From Lineus longissimus (Eukaryota > Nemertea > Pilidiophora > Heteronemertea > Lineidae), in contig NC_088312.1 in the NCBI RefSeq assembly GCF_910592395.1, positions 4,650,001 through 4,714,000 of the forward strand: DNA of 64,000 bases, in the 5' to 3' direction. The notes beneath the pieces were generated by a model. It was not told the DNA's origin. It searched no databases and saw nothing but the letters and a program-made list of their open reading frames with translations. Both the position numbers and the translations under genes were made by a program. Of this stretch, positions 49,888 to 60,839 are shown in pieces. Within the stretch, counting starts at the first letter, position 1. Each line of letters begins with the position of its first letter.

Positions 49888-52153
49888 TTACTTGGGATTA
49901 TCTGCAGAAACTTGCAAATTGCTATGTCTGGTGACGAGATGCTGCTTGAGGATGTCGGAGCGGGAATATGCCACCTCACAGAATTGGCACTTATATGGCT
50001 TTTCCCCGCTGTGAATCCGACGATGGCGACGATAATTGGACTTGTCTGTGAAATGCTTACCACACATCTCACATTGAAACAAGTCAAAGTCCACAGTCGC
50101 ACCCGTATGCTCAGCTGCATGAGAACTCAACTCATTCAGCGACACAAACTCATTTGAACAGACCAGACAAGAAAAAAGCTGAAAAGGCCTTTTGACTTTG
50201 CGTCCACCGACAACCGGTTTCATATCTAAGCTGAGAGGCATCAGAACATCGGAACTTTGTACTAAATTATCATAAACCTCTTTAAACATGCTACAATCAG
50301 ATCCATCATCTTGCTGCTTTGTATTCGGCTTTTTAAATATACTGTTCGATATTTTCAGCTTCAGTTCTGGTTTTGGTTTGATTTTTGGCACAGTGAGAGT
50401 AACTGTTGGTGTACAGTTTTTTTGAACTTGTGTGCTCTTCTTTGGCAGTGGTATGAGAATAATGTCCTTAGCACCTTCTTGAGTTGGGGTAGTAGCATCA
50501 TAAACATTCGTAACCTTCTGTGGATGTTTGCGTTTTCTTGTTCGCCTCCACTGCTTTGCCTTATGAGTACCATTTTCCTCCCATTGAGCAATTTCACATG
50601 ATTCTTGAGTGATGTCCTGCTCCTCTACAGAGCCTGGTGTACCATCAGCAGATAAACCATTTCCTACTGCACTTGTCTCTTGTTCATTTGGCTTTGTAAC
50701 AGTATTCTGAAAATGGAGAAGATTTGCACAAATAATAAAAAATAATACATGTTTATTTAAAATGTCCTGTCAGAAGGCTTAAATAGGAAAAAATGGCTTA
50801 AATAAATAAATGATGGCAGCCCTCATCATTTATTTAAATTCAAGACACAATACTTACAACATTTGGATTGAAGTTCTCGCTAAATATCAGGTTACACGTC
50901 GGTATATTGAGTTGGCATCCTCCATTGACACCCACAACTGGAACTGCTAGATTGAAAGTTGTGTCAACCCCCATTTCTTGGCAACTTGGTTTAGATGTGT
51001 TGCATGATTGTCCTAAGACTGGCTGTAAGGGAAATATTACATGTTGTATGAAATGAAATAAATCTGTTACCCGCTTTTAACATATGGGACAAATGATGAC
51101 GATCCTGACCCAAGAGTATAAAAAGATTTAGAAAGCCCCTTGGTAGTGTTGGTTGTATTGGCCCGTTACAAAATTCAGTTCACTTGTGGTCAAGCATCCT
51201 AGCCATTAAGCAATGGCATGGCCTGAAGCACCACTATAGATCCATGCACTTGATTGGGACCAACGTTTACGAAGACGTCGCGTCTCGTCACGTTACAGTA
51301 ATGTAAAATGCATGGTGACGTGACGACGGCCAACACTACGTCATGTAAACGTTGTACCCAATCAAGTGCATGAAGCTATAGTTTGTAATCCATTTCAAAT
51401 GACAGTCACACAGATGCAATTCATTTTGCAGTTGCCATCACCACAGTAAATTGGTTCTTTCCCCTCAGCATGCTCAGTTAATACATGGGGGCCGGTCACC
51501 AACTGTACCTTTATTGCTGTGCCATGAACAGATTTCAAAGCCTCTTGAAGCTGCTCAAATGTGTCCCGATGGGCTTCTTTCTCCATATTAAGCTCCTCCT
51601 TCATCTGGGCTGCCTCAGTCTGTAGATCACCTATCTCCTTTATCATCTGCTTTTCTAGTTTCTTCAATAGTCCATCCTTTATTGCTAATTCTTGTTTCTT
51701 TTGATTCAAACTTTCTTCCGAAGATGTTAACTGTTGCTGCAGTTCAATGGCTTTGCTTTCTGAAGCTAACAAAGCACTTTCTATGCTCAACACCTCAGCT
51801 TGAGATGCAACCAAGAGGTCTGTCTTCATTTTCAAGTCTCGCTGAATTACACTAAGACTTGAAGTATTGTTTGGTTCCATTTCCATAGCATCTTGAGCAG
51901 GAGGACACTTTTCACGGTTTCTCAATTTCATTTCGTTTTCCTGATTTGTGAGCTGGTCCTGTTTTATGACAAGTTCTGCTTGATACTTTGAGAGGAGACC
52001 AAACAATTCAGACCAATTTCGTGACAACTGATTTCCTTTCGACATGAGGTCAGCCTGCATTTCAACAAGCTGGATGTCAGTTTGACTCTCATTTTGACTC
52101 AACCCTTGCAACCCGTTGACATGACTGATGACCTCTACTTCGGACTCTGTCAT
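49888..52153 (-). CDS. C2H2 zinc-finger protein with N-terminal coiled coil
   Basis: Inferred coding exons on the minus strand: 52153-51509, 51022-50858, 50706-49888 (645, 165 and 819 nt, all phase 0; 542 residues). The N-terminal 215 residues are Gln/Glu/Lys-rich with heptad-like helices (coiled coil). A low-complexity middle with a basic RRTRKRKHPQK cluster follows. Three C2H2 fingers lie near the C terminus (about 448-470, 480-502, 508-531); fingers 2 and 3 are joined by a SGEKPYK linker. A DNA-binding nuclear regulator is likely; the family was not recognised and the target is unknown. The ATG at 52,153 has an in-frame TAG upstream. The first donor (ATAAAG|gtacag) is chosen by phase. Without that splice, exon 1 would read on to a stop at 51,395 (252 residues), so an unspliced or separate product is possible. 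Confidence 0.7.
51232..51384. mobile_element. MITE-like inverted repeat in a zinc-finger gene intron
   Basis: The termini 'catgcacttgattggg' and their exact reverse complement frame a largely self-complementary element of about 150 bp. Matching extends outward through 'ctatag' and inward to 'aacgttta', about 40 bp per arm with few mismatches, and the centre has further 'cgtcacg/cgtgacg' pairing. Non-coding; it lies wholly between the inferred exons 1 and 2. Confidence 0.8.
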
Positions 52154-52904
52154 CTTTGCGATCCTGACCAGTCCCGTCTTCGACTAGAAACCACACTGAC
52201 CTGCCAGTAAATCCACTGCTAGTGCTACATCCTGCAATTACAAATTTGCTTCAGAATAGAAGGAGGCCTACATTTTTGCATCATTCAGTCCTTGGATTTC
52301 CTGCTTCCTCTTAGCCTCTTGGATTTCTTGCTCCCTCTTCGATCTACCTGAAGCCTTTTTACAATGATTTCACTCAGTGCCCACCACATGTGCATGCAGT
52401 GGCCTATATAGGGCAGGCGGTAGGCCTAGCTCAACCAGCGTAGCTGGGACACTGAAACACTCACTGCTCACAGGGGGCTTACCAACGTAATATAACCTCA
52501 AGCAGGGTAGGCCTGCTCTTTCGCTTGCAAGACATAGGCCACCATTAAGTTGCCTTAAGTGGCTTGATTGCAGAATCCTTGACAAATGCTTCAGAGGTTT
52601 AAACTCAATAAAAACGATTCAAACGCCAAAGATCAGAGGTTTGAAACAACGTAAAACATGTTTTAACCTTGGTATAAGTTATACGAAAGTAAATAACATT
52701 ATTGCATTTGTAGTTTTCTGCTTGTATTTCATGTCTTTTGAAGGAATTTCTTGAAGAAAATATTTTTGCATCCCAAAGGGGCGATTTGTTACATCCTCGA
52801 TGAGCACATCGAGCGATGTCGGAGTTCTTCTAGTACTCACAGGTGACGCTACCAGTAGTACATAACGCGGGAAATACGAATGCTATGGGTTAAATTGACA
52901 ATCA
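52154..52904 (-). other. 5' flank of the zinc-finger gene
   Basis: Contains the untranslated leader and presumably the promoter. No additional exon is supported. Confidence 0.35.
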
Positions 52905-54112
52905 GCTGGCTGTGACCGTCTCATCTCCCACCGTGTTGGCAACACGGTGGTGCAGCCAGAATTGATTCGACCTGGCTGTGACCGTCTCATCTCTCTCACC
53001 GTGTTGGCAACACGGTGGAGCTGCAAGGACTGATTCGGCCTGGTTGTGACTGTCTCATATCTCTAACCATGTTGGCAACACAGTGGAGCAGCATGGGCTG
53101 ATTCGGCCTGGCTGTGACCATCTCATCTCTCTCACCGTGTTGGCAACACGGTGGAGCAGCCAGGACTGATTCTGCCTGGCTGTAACCGTCTCATCTCTCT
53201 CACCATGTTGGCAACTCGGTGGAGCACCCAGGACTGACTCGGCCTAGCTGTAACCGTCTCATCTCTCTCACCATGTTGTCCACATAGTGGAGCAGCCAGG
53301 ACTGATTCGGCCTGGCTGTGACCGTCTCATCTCTCTCACTGTGTTGGCAACACGGTGGAGCTGCAAGGACTGATTCGGCCTGGTTGTGACGGTCTCATCT
53401 CTCTCACCATGTTGGCAACACATTGGAGTGGCATGGGGTGATTTGGCCTGGCTGTGGCCATCTCATCTCTCTCACCGTGTTGGCAAAACGGTTGAGCAGC
53501 CAGGACTGATTCTGCCTGGCTGTGACCGTATTATCTCTCTCACCATCTTTGGCAACACGGTGGTGCACCGGCTATGATTCGGCCTGGCTGTGACTGTCTC
53601 ATCTCTCCCACTATCTTTGGCAACACAGTGGTGCACCAGGTCTGATTCGGCCTGGCTGTGACCGTCTCATCTCTCTCACTGTGTTGGCAACACGGTGGTG
53701 CAGCCAGAACTGATTCCACCTGGCTGTGACCGTCCCATCTCTGTCACCATGTTGTCAACACGGTGGAGCAGCCAGGACTAATTCGGCCAGGCTGTGACCG
53801 TCTCATCTCTCTCATCTTGTTGGTAACACGGTGGAGCAGTATGGGTTGATTCGGCCTGGCTGTGAGTACTCATCTCTCTCACCATGATGGCAACACGGGG
53901 GTGCAGCCAGAACTGATTCGGCCTGGCTGTGACCGTCTCATCTCTCTCATTGTGTTGGCAACACGGTGGAGCTGCAAGGACTGATTCGGCCTGGTTGTGA
54001 CTGTCTCTTCTCTTTCACCATGTTGGGGACACGGTGGAGTAGCATCATCTCTGTCACCATGTTGGCAACACGGTGGAGCTGCAAGGACTGATTCGGCCTG
54101 GCTGAAGCTTTT
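52905..54112 (+). repeat. 68-bp self-complementary minisatellite, block 1
   Basis: About 17-18 imperfect units. A typical unit runs 'tgattcggcctggctgtgac', 'cgtctcatctctctc', then stem CACCGTGTT, loop GGC, stem AACACGGTG, and ends 'gagcagccaggac'. Besides the 9-bp hairpin, the unit's 'cctggctg' and 'cagccagg' are complementary, giving a nested fold. Units differ by point changes and small indels. Confidence 0.95.
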
Positions 54113-54743
54113 ATAATAAGCCTGGCAAGATTGGAACACTCATTTTTAGTTCGTCTTACCCAGGAGATAGGAGTGTTTAATGGACAACCCATTAAGTGAC
54201 CCGACCGAATCAAGTTTGATATGCTATCAAAGTTGGCAATTGTATTCTGTTTCGAATGATTGCAGGTTTCGAAACTGAGCGCCCCACGAACGACGAACTA
54301 CAAAGTACGAATGTCTGTCGAGTCATCAAGTCCTCTATCTGCTAGATTTACACGACACTGAACCATATTTTATACTTGGTTGTAGAAGGAATTGGGGAAA
54401 TGATTTTAAAAAATCGTCGATAAAATGCATTTACATCGTCTTTTGGTTTACGGAACCTGCCTAATGCATTTCCACAGCTCAGCATATGTACATGTACAAG
54501 TATGTATGCTAAAGCAAATCCCACATTTTGACAATGCCTGTCATATTGATCATTAACAGAACAAAAGTCTCGCTTGAGCCGATAACTACTAACCGGCCTG
54601 GTTCAAGGGGTTGCCCGGATGCTGTTACGTCAAATGTACTGTCTTTGGTCATGATCGGTCGCGGTTGATTTGAACGCCAGTCGGTTGGTGTGTTGAGGTG
54701 CGGAGAACATCGCGGGAATACTTTCTCCGATTTCAAACAAAAA
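54113..54743. other. Spacer between minisatellite and tentative gene
   Basis: No gene seen. It should contain the promoter of the tentative plus-strand gene starting at 54,744. No core promoter motif could be identified. Confidence 0.35.
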
Positions 54744-57700
54744 ATGCCTTCAAATTTTCAGAAACAAATCAAAACGGCTGCAGCAGAAGGTAAGGCACAG
54801 TATCTATTCCTGATAAAGGTATGGGTTGGTTTCAAAGTATTGTAGAAATAGACATACAATCAAGGCGGGAATGAACTGCGCAGTTTGAAATTTCAAGCCA
54901 GACATGTTGAATTATGTACATCACTGCACTTCATGTACATGTTCAACGGCAATTTTCATTGCCATCCCCAATCAAGTACCATTTGCTCAAGGCGCACGTC
55001 CAAGTCATGATGGTGAAGATGGAAGTGATCATGTTAAATCTGCGAGATCCCATTACTGCTCTTCTATCCTGTGATGTGGAAATCTCCACTGAATTCATGA
55101 AGGTTTGTCTAATTATATGTAAATTGACGTAAACAGTTGAAAGGTAAATCTTGCGGAAAATTTATTGGAAGGAAATCTTGATCTTGACGTACCTGAGTTT
55201 GACCTTTAGCTTGATCTGTCTCATGATTTCGTGATTTTTTGGCGGCCACTATCCCGACTGTGGTGTAGCACCCGACTGTAACTGGCATGAAAAGGGGATA
55301 CGCTGGTTATGGATGTCAGATCGTGGTTCCCTGACCTTTGCAAACAATTTCACTGGACGTAACCCACGCGGCGACACCAAGGACCGCTGGCTGATCTATT
55401 GATATGTTCGTAGCAGGGTGTCAAAGTCGGAGAGTAGAAGAGCCACTCTTCTCTTGTAGGGGGTTCACTTGGAAGTGTTTGCATTTGTTAGCCTATAAAC
55501 ACAAGATTTTAATCCTTCAGTCTTGGGTTTGGCGGAGAGAACTAATCTTACATAAGTCCCAGAACAATATCATATGTCTTTATGGCAATATTTATTACTG
55601 GGACCCAGTACAGTGCCGTTCTATCCAATATTCCTGGGGCTGTTGGAGAGACTTCTTGTCTAAACAGTGCCATTTTGCCCCCTCTAAGGCATAAATTGGT
55701 AACTAATGAATTGACTGCGAAATGAAAGCAGGTTAAACACAAGGTGTTAATTCTTCAGTCTTGGGTTTGGAGGAGAAAACTAATCTTACATAAGTCCCAG
55801 AACAATATCACATGTCTTTATGGCAATATTTATTACTGGGACCCAGTACAGTGCCGTTCTATCCAATATTCTTTGAGGCAGTTGGAAAGACTTCTTGTCT
55901 AAACAGTGCCATTCTGCCCCCTCTAAGGCATACATTGGTAACTAATGAATTGACTGCGAAATGAACGCAGTTGAACACAATGTGAATGATTCAGTCTCGG
56001 TTTCGCCGAAAAGAAGGCAATATGTTACTATTTGATAATGTATATGATCATGATAATTAGGAGACCTTGTGTGGATGTTTGATACAACATACTTTGATGT
56101 GATTGGAGATGGAAGTTTGCCATAGTGCCTTTAAAGTACATGTAATGATAAAGACAGCATTGGTTTTCTACCTGGTGCTATTCTGATGGACCATATTGCC
56201 AGGAAAACTTAGGTGGCAGGTCTCTATAGTCTTAATTCACGTTGCGGTTGTCCAAGTGAAAGGTAAGTCTTGCTGAAAATTTATTGGAAGGAAATCTTGA
56301 TCTTGACGTACCTGGGTTTGACCTTTAGCTTGATCTGTCTCATGATTTCATGATTTTAAATTCAACAACAATTCATTTGGCGGCCACTATCCCGACTGTG
56401 GTGTAGCACCCGACTGTAACTGGCATGAAAAGGGGATACGCTGGTTATGGATGTCAGATCGTGGTTCCCTGACCTTTGCAAACAATTTCACTGGACGTAA
56501 CCCACGCGGCGACACCAAGGACCGCTGGCTGATCTATTGATATGTTCGTAGCAGGGTGTCAAAGTCGGAGAGAAGAAGAGCCACTCTTCTCTTGTAGGGG
56601 GTTCACTTGGAAGTGTTTGCATTTGTTAGCCTATAAACACAAGATTTTAATCCTTCAGTCTTGGGTTTGGCGGAGAGAACTAATCTTACATAAGTCCCAG
56701 AACAATATCATATGTCTTTATGGCAATATTTATTACTGGGACCCAGTACAGTGCCGTTCTATCCAATATTCTTGGGGCTGTTGGAGAGGCTTCTTGTCTA
56801 AACAGTGCCATTCTGCCCCCCCTAAGGCATAAATTGGTAACTAATGAATTGACTGCGAAATGAAAGCAGGTTAAACACAAGGTGTTAATTCTTCAGTCTT
56901 GGGTTTGGAGGAGAAAACTAATCTTACATAAGTCCCAGAACAATATCACATGTCTTTATGGCAACATTTATTACTGGGACCCAGTACAGTGCCGTTCTAT
57001 CCAATATTCTTTGAGGCAGTTGGAAAGACTTCTTGTCTAAACAGTGCCATTCTGCCCCCTCTAAGGCATACATTGGTAACTAATGAATTGACTGCGAAAT
57101 GAACGCAGTTGAACACAATGTGAATGATTCAGTCTCGGTTTCGCCGAAAAGAAGGCAATATGTTACTATTTGATAATGTATATGATCATGATAATTAGGA
57201 GACCTTGTGTGGGTGTTTGATACAACATACTTTGATGTGATTGGAGATGGAAGTTTGCCATAGTGCCTTTAAAGTACATGTTATGATAAAGACAGCATTG
57301 GTTTTCTACCTGGTGCTATTCTGATGGACCATATTGCCAGGAAAACTTAGGTGGCAGGTCTCTATAGTCTTAATTCACGTTGCGGTTGTCCAAGTGAAAG
57401 GTAAGTCTTGCTGAAAATTTATTGGAAGGAAATCTTGATCTTGACGTACCTGAGTTTGACCTTTAGCTTGATCTGTCTCATGATTTCATGATTTTAAATT
57501 CAACAACAATTCATTTGGCGGCCACTATCCCGACTGTGGTGTAGCACCCGACTGTAACTGGCATGAAAAGGGGATACGCTGGTTATGGATGTCAGATCGT
57601 GGTTCCCTGACCTTTGCAAACAATTTCACTGGACGTAACCCACGCGGCGACACCAAGGACCGCTGGCTGATCTATTGATATGTTCGTAGCAGGGTGTCAA

Positions 57701-59366
57701 AGTCGGAGAGAAGAAGAGCCACTCTTCTCTTGTAGGGGGTTCACTTGGAAGTGTTTGCATTTGTTAGCCTATAAACACAAGATTTTAATCCTTCAGTCTT
57801 GGGTTTGGCGGAGAGAACTAATCTTACATAAGTCCCAGAACAATATCATATGTCTTTATGGCAATATTTATTACTGGGACCCAGTACAGTGCCGTTCTGT
57901 CCAATATTCCTGGGGCTGTTGGAGAGACTTCTTGTCTAAACAGTGCCATTCTGCCCCCTCTAAGGCATAAATTGGTAACTAATGAATTGACTGCGAAATG
58001 AAAGCAGGTTAAACACAAGGTGTTAATTCTTCAGTCTTGGGTTTGGAGGAGAAAACTAATCTTACATAAGTCCCAGAACAATATCACATGTCTTTATGGC
58101 AATATTTATTACTGGGACCCAGTACAGTGCCGTTCTATCCAATATTCTTTGAGGCAGTTGGAAAGACTTCTTGTCTAAACAGTGCCATTCTGCCCCCTCT
58201 AAGGCAGACATTGGTAACTAATGAATTGACTGCGAAATGAACGCAGTTGAACACAATGTGAATGATCCAGTCTCGGTTTCGCCGAAAAGAAGGCAATATG
58301 TTACTTTTTGATAATGTATATGATCATGATAATAAGGAGACCTTGTGTGGGTGTTTGATACAACATACTTTGATGTGATTGGAGATGGAAGTTTGCCATA
58401 GTGCCTTTAAAGTACATGTAATGATAAAGACAGCATTGGTTTTCTACCTGGTGCTATTCTGATGGACCATATTGCCAGGAAAACTTAGGTGGCAGGTCTC
58501 TATAGTCTTAATTCACGTTGCGGTTGTCCAAGTGAAAGGTAAGTCTTGCTGAAAATTTATTGGAAGGAAATCTTGATCTTGACGTACCTGAGTTTGACCT
58601 TTAGCTTGATCTGTCTCATGATTTCATGATTTTAAATTCAACAACAATTCATTTGGTGGCCACTATCCCGACTGTGGTGTAGCACCCGACTGTAACTGGC
58701 ATGAAAAGGGGATACGCTGGTTATGGATGTCAGATCGTGGTTCCCTGACCTTTGCAAACAATTTCACTGGACGTACGTAACCCACGCGGCGACACCAAGG
58801 ACCGCTGGCTGATCTATTGATATGTTCGTAGCAGGGTGTCAAAGTCGGAGAGAAGAAGAGCCACTCTTCTCTTGTAGGGGGTTCACTTGGAAGTGTTTGC
58901 ATTTGTTAGCCTATAAACACAAGATTTTAATCCTTCAGTCTTGGGTTTGGCGGAGAGAACTAATCTTACATAAGTCCCAGAACAATATCATATGTCTTTA
59001 TGGCAATATTTATTACTGGGACCCAGTACAGTGCCGTTCTATCCAATATTCCTGGGGCTGTTGGAGAGAGTCTTGTCTAAACAGTGCCATTCTGCCCCCT
59101 CTGAGGCATAAATTGGTAACTAATGAATTGACTGCGAAATGAAAGCAGGTTAAACACAAGGTGTTAATTCTTCAATCTTGGGTTTGGCGGAGAAAACTAA
59201 GTGGCAGGTCTATAGTCTTAATTCACGTTGCAACTGTCCAAGTCAAAGGCAAGTCTTGCTGAAAATCTATTGGAAGGAAATCTTGATGTTTACATGTGTT
59301 CCTGAATTTGACCGTTATTTGATCTGTCTCATGATTTCAGAGGTGACTGACCCCTCGGCCCAATGA
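54744..59366 (+). CDS. Tentative small gene spanning the 1,138-bp repeat array
   Basis: A first coding exon 54744-54789 reads MPSNFQKQIKTAAAE and ends in a good donor (G|gtaagg). A good acceptor (gatttcag at 59,333-59,340) opens a frame with the matching phase that ends VTDPSAQ at 59,366. An AATAAA at 59,765 would serve as 3' end. Joined directly, the product would be only 23 residues, so internal exons are probably missing from this model. One candidate begins after 'ctcaag' near 54,980; it is in phase but contains its own stop, giving a separate short product. I do not recognise the protein. The intron is almost filled by tandem repeats. The signals are individually good, but whether this is a translated gene is uncertain. 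Confidence 0.3.
55137..59340 (+). repeat. Tandem array of a 1,138-bp unit (about 3.7 copies)
   Basis: Units begin near 55,137, 56,257, 57,395 and 58,533, each opening 'gaaaggtaagtcttgctg' or a variant. Copies are nearly identical. Copy 1 lacks an 18-19 bp segment ('attcaacaacaattcat' region), so it is shorter. Copy 4 carries a 4-bp duplication near 58,774 and loses most of its second half, then continues into a diverged fifth partial copy (about 59,204-59,340). Each full unit contains an internal direct repeat of about 238 bp ('cagtcttgggtttgg' to 'aatgaattgactgcgaaatg'). Confidence 0.95.
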
Positions 59367-59764
59367 GGTGTGAAAGCGAGAATGATGAGTGCCAGTCTTC
59401 AGAATGACGATGTGGCAGTGCCCAGTCACATCACAATCACATCAACATTATCAGGATGATCAGGTCACAGATCGCCGATACTTCAGGGGAGTCGGGGAAA
59501 GCAGAAAATTTCAGGCAGTACAGTGTACATTTTGTACACAGGTTCTCAGCCAATCAGAATCCCATAAATCTATGTCGTCATCGGGGCGTCAACATGAAAC
59601 CGCTTTGTAGAACTTGCCGTTTTTCAATTTCTGTAAAATGATGCTTCAAATAACGCTGTTCTCAGATCTCCAGCTGTTCTTTCTTGTGGCATGACTGATG
59701 CGATTCCTGGTGATGAAATATATGTATTAGTAATGCAGTATATTTCTGGTGTGTTCACTGTTGC

Positions 59765-59770
59765 AATAAA
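59765..59770 (+). terminator. Candidate polyadenylation signal
   Basis: AATAAA about 400 bp after the in-phase stop at 59,366 and just before the second minisatellite block. Confidence 0.4.
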
Positions 59771-59807
59771 TCATACAAATCCTGAAAATCTTGCTTGTAT
59801 TGTTTGA

Positions 59808-60596
59808 GGACTGATTCGGCCTGGTTGTGACTGTCTCATCTCTCGCACCATGTTGGCAACACGGTGGAGCAGCCAGGACTGACTCAGCCTGGCTGTAACC
59901 GTCTCATCTCTCTCACCATGCTGTCCACATGGTGGAGCAGCCAGGACTGATTTGGCCTGGCTGTGACCGTCTCGTCTCTCTCACCATGTTGTACACTAGA
60001 TGGAGCAGCCAGGACTGATTCGGCCTGCCGGCTGTGGCCGTCTCATCTTTGTCATAATGTTGTCCACACGGTGGAGCAGCCAGGACTGATTTGGCCTGGC
60101 TGTGACCGTCCCATCTCTGTCAGCGTGTTGTGCATGTGGTAGAGCAGCCAGGACTGATCTGGTCTGGCTGTGACCGTCTCATCTCTCCGACCCTTCATGT
60201 TGTAAACACGATAGAGCAGCCAGGACTGATTCGGCCTGGCTGTGGCCGTCTCATCTCTGTCATCATGTTGTCAACACGGTGGAGCAGCCAGGACTGATTT
60301 GGCCTGGCTGTGACCGTCCCATCTCTGTCACGTTGTCAACACGGTGGTTCAGCGAGAACTGATTCGGCCTGGCTGTGACCGTTTCATCTCTCTCACTGTG
60401 TTGGCAACACGGTGGAGCTGCAAGGACTGATTCGGCGTGGCTGTGACTGTCTCATCTCTCTCACCGTGTTGGCAACACGGTGGAGCAGCCAGGACTGATT
60501 CTGCACGACTGTAAGCGTCTCATCTCTCTCACTATGTTGGCAACACGGTGGAGCAGCCAGGATTTATTAGGCCTGGCTGTGACCGTCTCATCTCTC
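59808..60596 (+). repeat. 68-bp self-complementary minisatellite, block 2
   Basis: About 11-12 units of the same minisatellite as block 1, in the same orientation, with more diverged units (for example 'ttgtccacatggtgg' in place of the perfect hairpin). The two blocks bracket the tentative gene and the 1,138-bp array. Confidence 0.95.
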
Positions 60597-60613
60597 TATA
60601 GAGGTTCTTCACG

Positions 60614-60621
60614 TGACGTCA
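60614..60621 (+). promoter_or_regulatory. CRE palindrome upstream of the 60.84-kb gene
   Basis: TGACGTCA inside the longer palindrome CGTGACGTCACG, overlapping an E-box CACGTG, about 220 bp upstream of the ATG at 60,840. Such sites bind CREB/ATF-type factors in animals; its use here is an inference from position. Confidence 0.45.
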
Positions 60622-60839
60622 CGACCTGGCTGTCACTTACAATTGCCATTGCATAACCTCACCCTTGTGCGACCATCCCCAAAGACACTTATTGGTTAAG
60701 ATTTTCACCGCAAATGGCGCTTAAGTAGCAAAACAAGATATTTGAGCTTTGGCAAAAGCGGTTGTTTTATTGCCTATTTTTAATGTTTTCTGTGCGTTAA
60801 AAGCTTATCGTGTGCATATTTTTATAAGGAGGACTAATA

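Noticed and set aside
49615-50120. Minus-strand open frames of 81 and 150 codons with repeated WTHMVPLLPNAY-like or PTWYRCYLMLIG-like units
   Set aside because: They are products of the 36-bp tandem repeat and overlap the true zinc-finger frame.
53879-54213. Minus-strand open frames over the 68-bp minisatellite
   Set aside because: Composed only of minisatellite units; repetitive translation without domain features.
55404-59142. 96-106 codon frame beginning MFVAGCQSRR, present in all four units
   Set aside because: Its conservation is explained by near-identity of the units; it has no splice context or family resemblance, and copy 4 alters its end by indels.
52905-60596. CRISPR array
   Set aside because: Units are contiguous without unique spacers, and the window is eukaryotic.
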